From: Bdellovibrionales bacterium
Lineage (GTDB): Bacteria; Bdellovibrionota; Bdellovibrionia; Bdellovibrionales; JAMPXM01
NCBI GenBank assembly: GCA_005808505.1
Contig: SYLX01000068.1
Coordinates: 1-62,454 of the forward strand
Direction: 5' to 3'
DNA: 62,454 nucleotides
Below, in pieces: positions 59,491-62,454 of this stretch (its first letter is position 1; each line of letters starts with the position of its first letter). The notes below the pieces were generated by a model. It was given only the letters and a program-made list of their open reading frames with translations, ran no database searches and was not told where the DNA came from. The position numbers and the translations under genes are program-made.

Positions 59491-60966
59491 ATGGCACTGC
59501 AGATTTACAACACTCTCACTCACAACAAAGAAGCCTTTGTGCCTTTGAAAGAGGGCGAAGTGAAAATGTACGTCTGCGGTCCGACCGTTTACGGCTTTCT
59601 CCATGTCGGAAATTTCCGTGGCCCTATCTTCTTCAATCTCGTGCGCAACTGGCTTGAGAAGAACGGCTACAAAGTCACGTACGCGTATAACTACACGGAC
59701 GTGGATGACAAGATCATCAACCGCGCGAAAGAAGAAGGTACGACTTCAGAGGAAGTTGCGGAAAAATATATCCGCGAGTTCGAAGCCGATTTCCGCGCTT
59801 TGGGCCTGCGTGCCCACTCTTGCAACCCGAAGGTGACGGAGACGATGGGTCCCATCGTCGACATGGTGAAATCCCTCGTTGAGCGCGGCAAAGCTTACGT
59901 CGCCGACGACGGCGAAGTTCTCTACAGCGTGAAGAGCTTCGATGGTTACGGAAAACTCTCGAAGAAAAACATCGACGATCTTCAAGCGGGTGCGCGCGTT
60001 GAAGTCGATAAGAAAAAGCGCGATCCCATGGACTTTGCTTTGTGGAAGCCTGCAAAGCCCGGTGAGCCTAAGTGGCCGTCACCTTGGTGCGATGGGCGCC
60101 CCGGTTGGCACATCGAGTGCTCCGCGATGATTCAGTCGATCTTAGGAGACAGCATCGACATCCACGGCGGTGGTGCGGATCTCATTTTCCCTCACCACGA
60201 AAACGAGATCGCGCAGAGCGAAGGTGCTACCGGTAAACCGTTTGTGAAGTACTGGATGCACAACAACATGCTGACCTTCGGCGATAAGAAGATGTCGAAG
60301 TCGCTGGGTAACATCAAAACGGCGCGCGCGTTTTTGGAAGAGTACAACGCCGAGATTCTCAAGTTCATGATGCTCTCGGTGCACTACCGTTCGCTCAGCG
60401 ACTTCTCGGATCAAGCGGTGCAAATCGCAGTCGTCGGTCTCGCGAAGGTTTATTCGGCTTTAAATCTTGCGGAGAAGACGATCGCCGCGGGCGCGGCTTC
60501 GGGCGTTCAGGCTTCAGCGCAGCCTGCAAAGGCTTTCGCGGAAGCCTTGAAGCAAGCTAGCGCGCAGGTGGCTGCGGCGTTGAACGATGACTTCAACACG
60601 CCGGAGATGTTTGCTGCGTTGTACGGCGTGATCCGCACGTTCAACACGGGCGTGCGCTTAGGAATGAAAGTGACGCCAGATGTGCTCGCGAACGCGATGG
60701 CCTTCCGCTCATGGATGCAGGAGCAGGGCGCTTTGCTCGCGCTCTTCCAAGAAGCGCCGGAGCAGTACTTGCGCCTCCTCGACGATATGCTCTTAAATCA
60801 AAAGGGTCTGGATCGGGCGGAGATTGACCAACTCGTCCGCGAGCGCTCGGACGTACGTGCCGCGAAGGATTTCAAGCGTTCGGACGAACTTCGCGACAAG
60901 CTTCTCGCGATGGGCATCGCCGTTCAGGACACGCCTCAAGGCTCGATCTGGGAAGTGGCGAAGTGA
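59491..60966 (+). CDS. cysS: Cysteinyl-tRNA synthetase
   Basis: 491 residues; the ATG at 59491 has GAAGGA 7 nt upstream, while a TTG at 59485 is closer to that site and less likely. Class I enzyme. The motifs are YVCGPTVYGFLHVGNFRGPI with the zinc Cys, then WHIECSAMIQSILGDSIDIHGGGADLIFPHHENEIAQSE with Cys and His ligands, and KKMSKSLGN. The C-terminal helical domain is present (DLLAMGIAVQDTPQGSIW). The stop is followed after 1 nt by palindrome copy 2, which fills the gap to the convergent gene. Confidence 0.97.
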   Translation: MALQIYNTLTHNKEAFVPLKEGEVKMYVCGPTVYGFLHVGNFRGPIFFNLVRNWLEKNGYKVTYAYNYTDVDDKIINRAKEEGTTSEEVAEKYIREFEADFRALGLRAHSCNPKVTETMGPIVDMVKSLVERGKAYVADDGEVLYSVKSFDGYGKLSKKNIDDLQAGARVEVDKKKRDPMDFALWKPAKPGEPKWPSPWCDGRPGWHIECSAMIQSILGDSIDIHGGGADLIFPHHENEIAQSEGATGKPFVKYWMHNNMLTFGDKKMSKSLGNIKTARAFLEEYNAEILKFMMLSVHYRSLSDFSDQAVQIAVVGLAKVYSALNLAEKTIAAGAASGVQASAQPAKAFAEALKQASAQVAAALNDDFNTPEMFAALYGVIRTFNTGVRLGMKVTPDVLANAMAFRSWMQEQGALLALFQEAPEQYLRLLDDMLLNQKGLDRAEIDQLVRERSDVRAAKDFKRSDELRDKLLAMGIAVQDTPQGSIWEVAK

Positions 60967-60967
60967 T

Positions 60968-61033
60968 GGTACCACTTTCCTTTTGCAGAAGCGCGGCGCC
61001 GGCGCAGCGCTTCTGCAAAAGGAAAGTGGTACC
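60968..61033. repeat. Palindromic repeat element, copy 2 (66 bp)
   Basis: Two perfectly inverted 27-bp arms (starting GGTACCACTTTCCTTTTGCA) around a 12-bp GC-rich centre (GGCGCCGGCGCA). Compared with copy 1, the arms carry C/G instead of G/C at the matching position on both sides, so pairing is kept. It exactly fills the gap between cysS and the convergent gene, 1 nt from each stop codon. Confidence 0.9.
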
Positions 61034-61034
61034 C

Positions 61035-61961
61035 TTAATCGGCCGTCTTTGGCGCTGAACCACCAGGACCGCTACCACTGCCGCAATTCATTTCGTTACG
61101 GTTCAAAGCATTCCTGCTGAGCTGAAGAAGATTGTCGTAACACTCCTCCAGCATTTCGCGTTTACTCACTTGAGATTTTCCAACGCGACATTCATCGACC
61201 GAGCTTCCTGCCGCCGTAGCTTGTTTGCGGTCCTCGCGGAGATCGTCGCGATGCTGGGAGAGCTTGCAATAGTTTGACGCGAGATCGGTTTTGATTTTCG
61301 GATCTAAATTTTCCGGATCGCGCAGGCCGATCGGCAAGTTGTTACAAGACGTGTTGCGAGCTTGATCGAGGCGCTTACACGTCCAGGCGGACTCCGTCAT
61401 TGACGTGAAGGCGGCCAGCGCCATGGTCAAAGCGGCGTTCATCTCCGCGATGTTTTGCGGACCGCCGGAGTCTTCCTCATCTTCCGCAACAGCCTCGTCG
61501 AAGAAAAGTCTCCAGGCGCTTGGACGAGGAAGAAGGCGCGCGATCTTATCCAAGCGAACGCGCAATGGTTCAAACTCCTCAAACTTGACTTGTTTATGGT
61601 TGATGATCCATTTGCGTTCGGTGACAGACGTTAACTGCACCGAGACGACCGCGCGCTTGTGGCGAAACATGAGCGCGCCACCGCCTCCGCCGCCCGCAAG
61701 ATCGACGCGAGGAAGGCGAGCTTGCGCGGAGATTTTCGATGTCGATTGAGCGAACGCCTCTTGATCCGCCTTGCTGAGCGCAGGGTAGCGACGCGCTTTC
61801 AATTCACCAAAGGTTTTGAGCGAGCGGTACTCTTTGATCGCTTCGCGTAGGGCTGCGGTTTCGTCGCGACGCGCTTCGGGAGTTTTCGCGTAGACGAGAA
61901 AAGATTGCCCTAAAATGGCGGCGAGCACGACTATCTGCCACATACATTCAGCATAACCCAT
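61035..61961 (-). CDS. Exported Cys-containing protein, unknown
   Basis: 308 residues. A hydrophobic N-terminus (WQIVVLAAILGQSFLVYAKT) looks like a signal peptide; starts at 61961 or 61943 are both possible and neither has a good ribosome site. The middle contains GGGGGGALMFRHKRAVVSVQL. The C-terminal half has six or seven cysteines (WTCKRLD, NTSCNNLP, NYCKLSQH, DECRVGKS, EECYDNLL, MNCGSGSG), which suggests a disulfide-rich fold outside the cytoplasm. I do not recognise the family. The stop lies 1 nt from palindrome copy 2. Confidence 0.65.
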   Translation of the reverse strand: MGYAECMWQIVVLAAILGQSFLVYAKTPEARRDETAALREAIKEYRSLKTFGELKARRYPALSKADQEAFAQSTSKISAQARLPRVDLAGGGGGGALMFRHKRAVVSVQLTSVTERKWIINHKQVKFEEFEPLRVRLDKIARLLPRPSAWRLFFDEAVAEDEEDSGGPQNIAEMNAALTMALAAFTSMTESAWTCKRLDQARNTSCNNLPIGLRDPENLDPKIKTDLASNYCKLSQHRDDLREDRKQATAAGSSVDECRVGKSQVSKREMLEECYDNLLQLSRNALNRNEMNCGSGSGPGGSAPKTAD

Positions 61962-62143
61962 GCGCCCCGTGCCCGAGGGGTCAGATCTCGATCTGAGACA
62001 TGAAAAAATGAACTGATGGACCTCCCGGACTGCCGATTTTCGGATCGCTGAGTTCGGTTCTAACGGGGTTCGAAGAAATCCCGGGCCTAAGTCTAGATCG
62101 ATGTGATATTCTTATCGGTCGCTGAATGCGCTTCTTTTGAGCG

Positions 62144-62153
62144 CTCTATAGAG
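62144..62153. promoter_or_regulatory. Short palindrome upstream of uvrB
   Basis: CTCTATAGAG is a perfect 10-bp palindrome containing a TATAGA -10-like hexamer, 56 nt before the uvrB start. It is enclosed by ATGCG (62126-62130) and CGCAT (62156-62160). It could be an operator of a DNA-damage regulator, but no known LexA-type box is evident. Confidence 0.35.
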
Positions 62154-62208
62154 AACGCATCAGCATCATGAGTCTACGAACATCTAGGAATCCTCAGGGA
62201 GGTATCTT

Positions 62209-62454
62209 TTGGCCGTAATTCCCATGCGCAAACCCGTTGGCCAGTTCAAGTTGAAAACGGATTTCAAACCTTCGGGCGATCAACCGCGCGCGATCAAGGA
62301 GATCGTCGGGCATATCAACGACGGAACCCAGCACCAAGTTCTTCTTGGCGTTACGGGCTCGGGTAAGACGTTTACGATGGCGAACGTGATCCAAGAAACG
62401 CAGTTGCCGACGTTGATCTTAGCACCGAACAAAACGCTGGCGGCTCAGCTTTAC
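62209..62454 (+). CDS. uvrB: Excinuclease ABC subunit UvrB (N-terminal part)
   Basis: Open to the window end, so only 82 residues are seen. UvrB verifies DNA damage in nucleotide excision repair. The sequence [18 protein letters not shown], then [19 protein letters not shown] (Walker A) and [14 protein letters not shown] match the UvrB start very closely. The TTG at 62209 is preferred, with GGGAGG 6 nt upstream; the ATG at 62224 would leave the site too far away. The adjacent 5' palindrome may regulate it. Confidence 0.95.
   Translation, partial: MAVIPMRKPVGQFKLKTDFKPSGDQPRAIKEIVGHINDGTQHQVLLGVTGSGKTFTMANVIQETQLPTLILAPNKTLAAQLY

Overview
The window is 62 kb of a Gram-negative chromosome of about 53% GC, densely coded, with many ATGA start/stop overlaps. 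I place it in the Bdellovibrionota (Bdellovibrio and relatives) by inference. The supporting signs are a TIGR02147-family protein beside a lipoprotein gene, two DUF4360 proteins, CarD, HD-GYP, a ferrochelatase with four clustered internal cysteines, and a very large share of exported proteins. No rRNA, CRISPR array, insertion sequence or prophage is visible.

Layout. 1-4267: haem operon hemE(partial)-hemN-hemG-hemH. 4236-8885: exported proteins (an Ig-like lipoprotein, an outer-membrane-type protein, two DUF4360 paralogues) and a DUF72 protein. 9029-14475: a complete tripartite RND efflux operon. 14472-25381: a block of exported proteins: a membrane-anchored protein, a zinc metallopeptidase, the DUF1592/DUF1552/LamG-CxxCH cassette, and a lipoprotein subtilase. 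25638-26570: tRNA-Leu(GAG), then an unannotated unit made of a structured leader, two coupled tiny genes (49 and 44 codons) and a 3' hairpin with terminator. 26820-31870: a giant beta-propeller lipoprotein, then a Cys-rich lipoprotein paired with a TIGR02147 protein. 32008-41590: queA-tgt, yajC-secD-secF, recJ, and queC with a DUF366 gene. 41647-47801: nfu, class I aldolase, lysS, a rhodanese-like lipoprotein and a DUF4153 membrane protein. 47944-50749: a His/Gly-repeat exported protein, a DUF4349 lipoprotein and an HD-GYP protein. 51143-62454: recG, a KP-43-like subtilase, carD, small exported and membrane proteins, gltX, cysS, an exported protein, and the start of uvrB.

Together the housekeeping genes cover haem synthesis, queuosine synthesis (queC, queA, tgt), Sec export (yajC, secD, secF), tRNA charging (lysS, gltX, cysS) and DNA repair (recJ, recG, uvrB). 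The exported genes (two subtilases, one metallopeptidase, RND efflux, CxxCH proteins) suggest a surface- and secretion-heavy, possibly predatory lifestyle.

Main items of interest: (1) a family of perfect 53-66 bp palindromes, each placed within 1 nt of a stop codon, with compensatory changes between copies; (2) four exported proteins sharing an unusual [FY]QNC N-terminal motif, three of them in the metallopeptidase/DUF1592/LamG-CxxCH locus; (3) the two coupled tiny genes with a structured leader and a 3' hairpin that exposes an anti-Shine-Dalgarno sequence.
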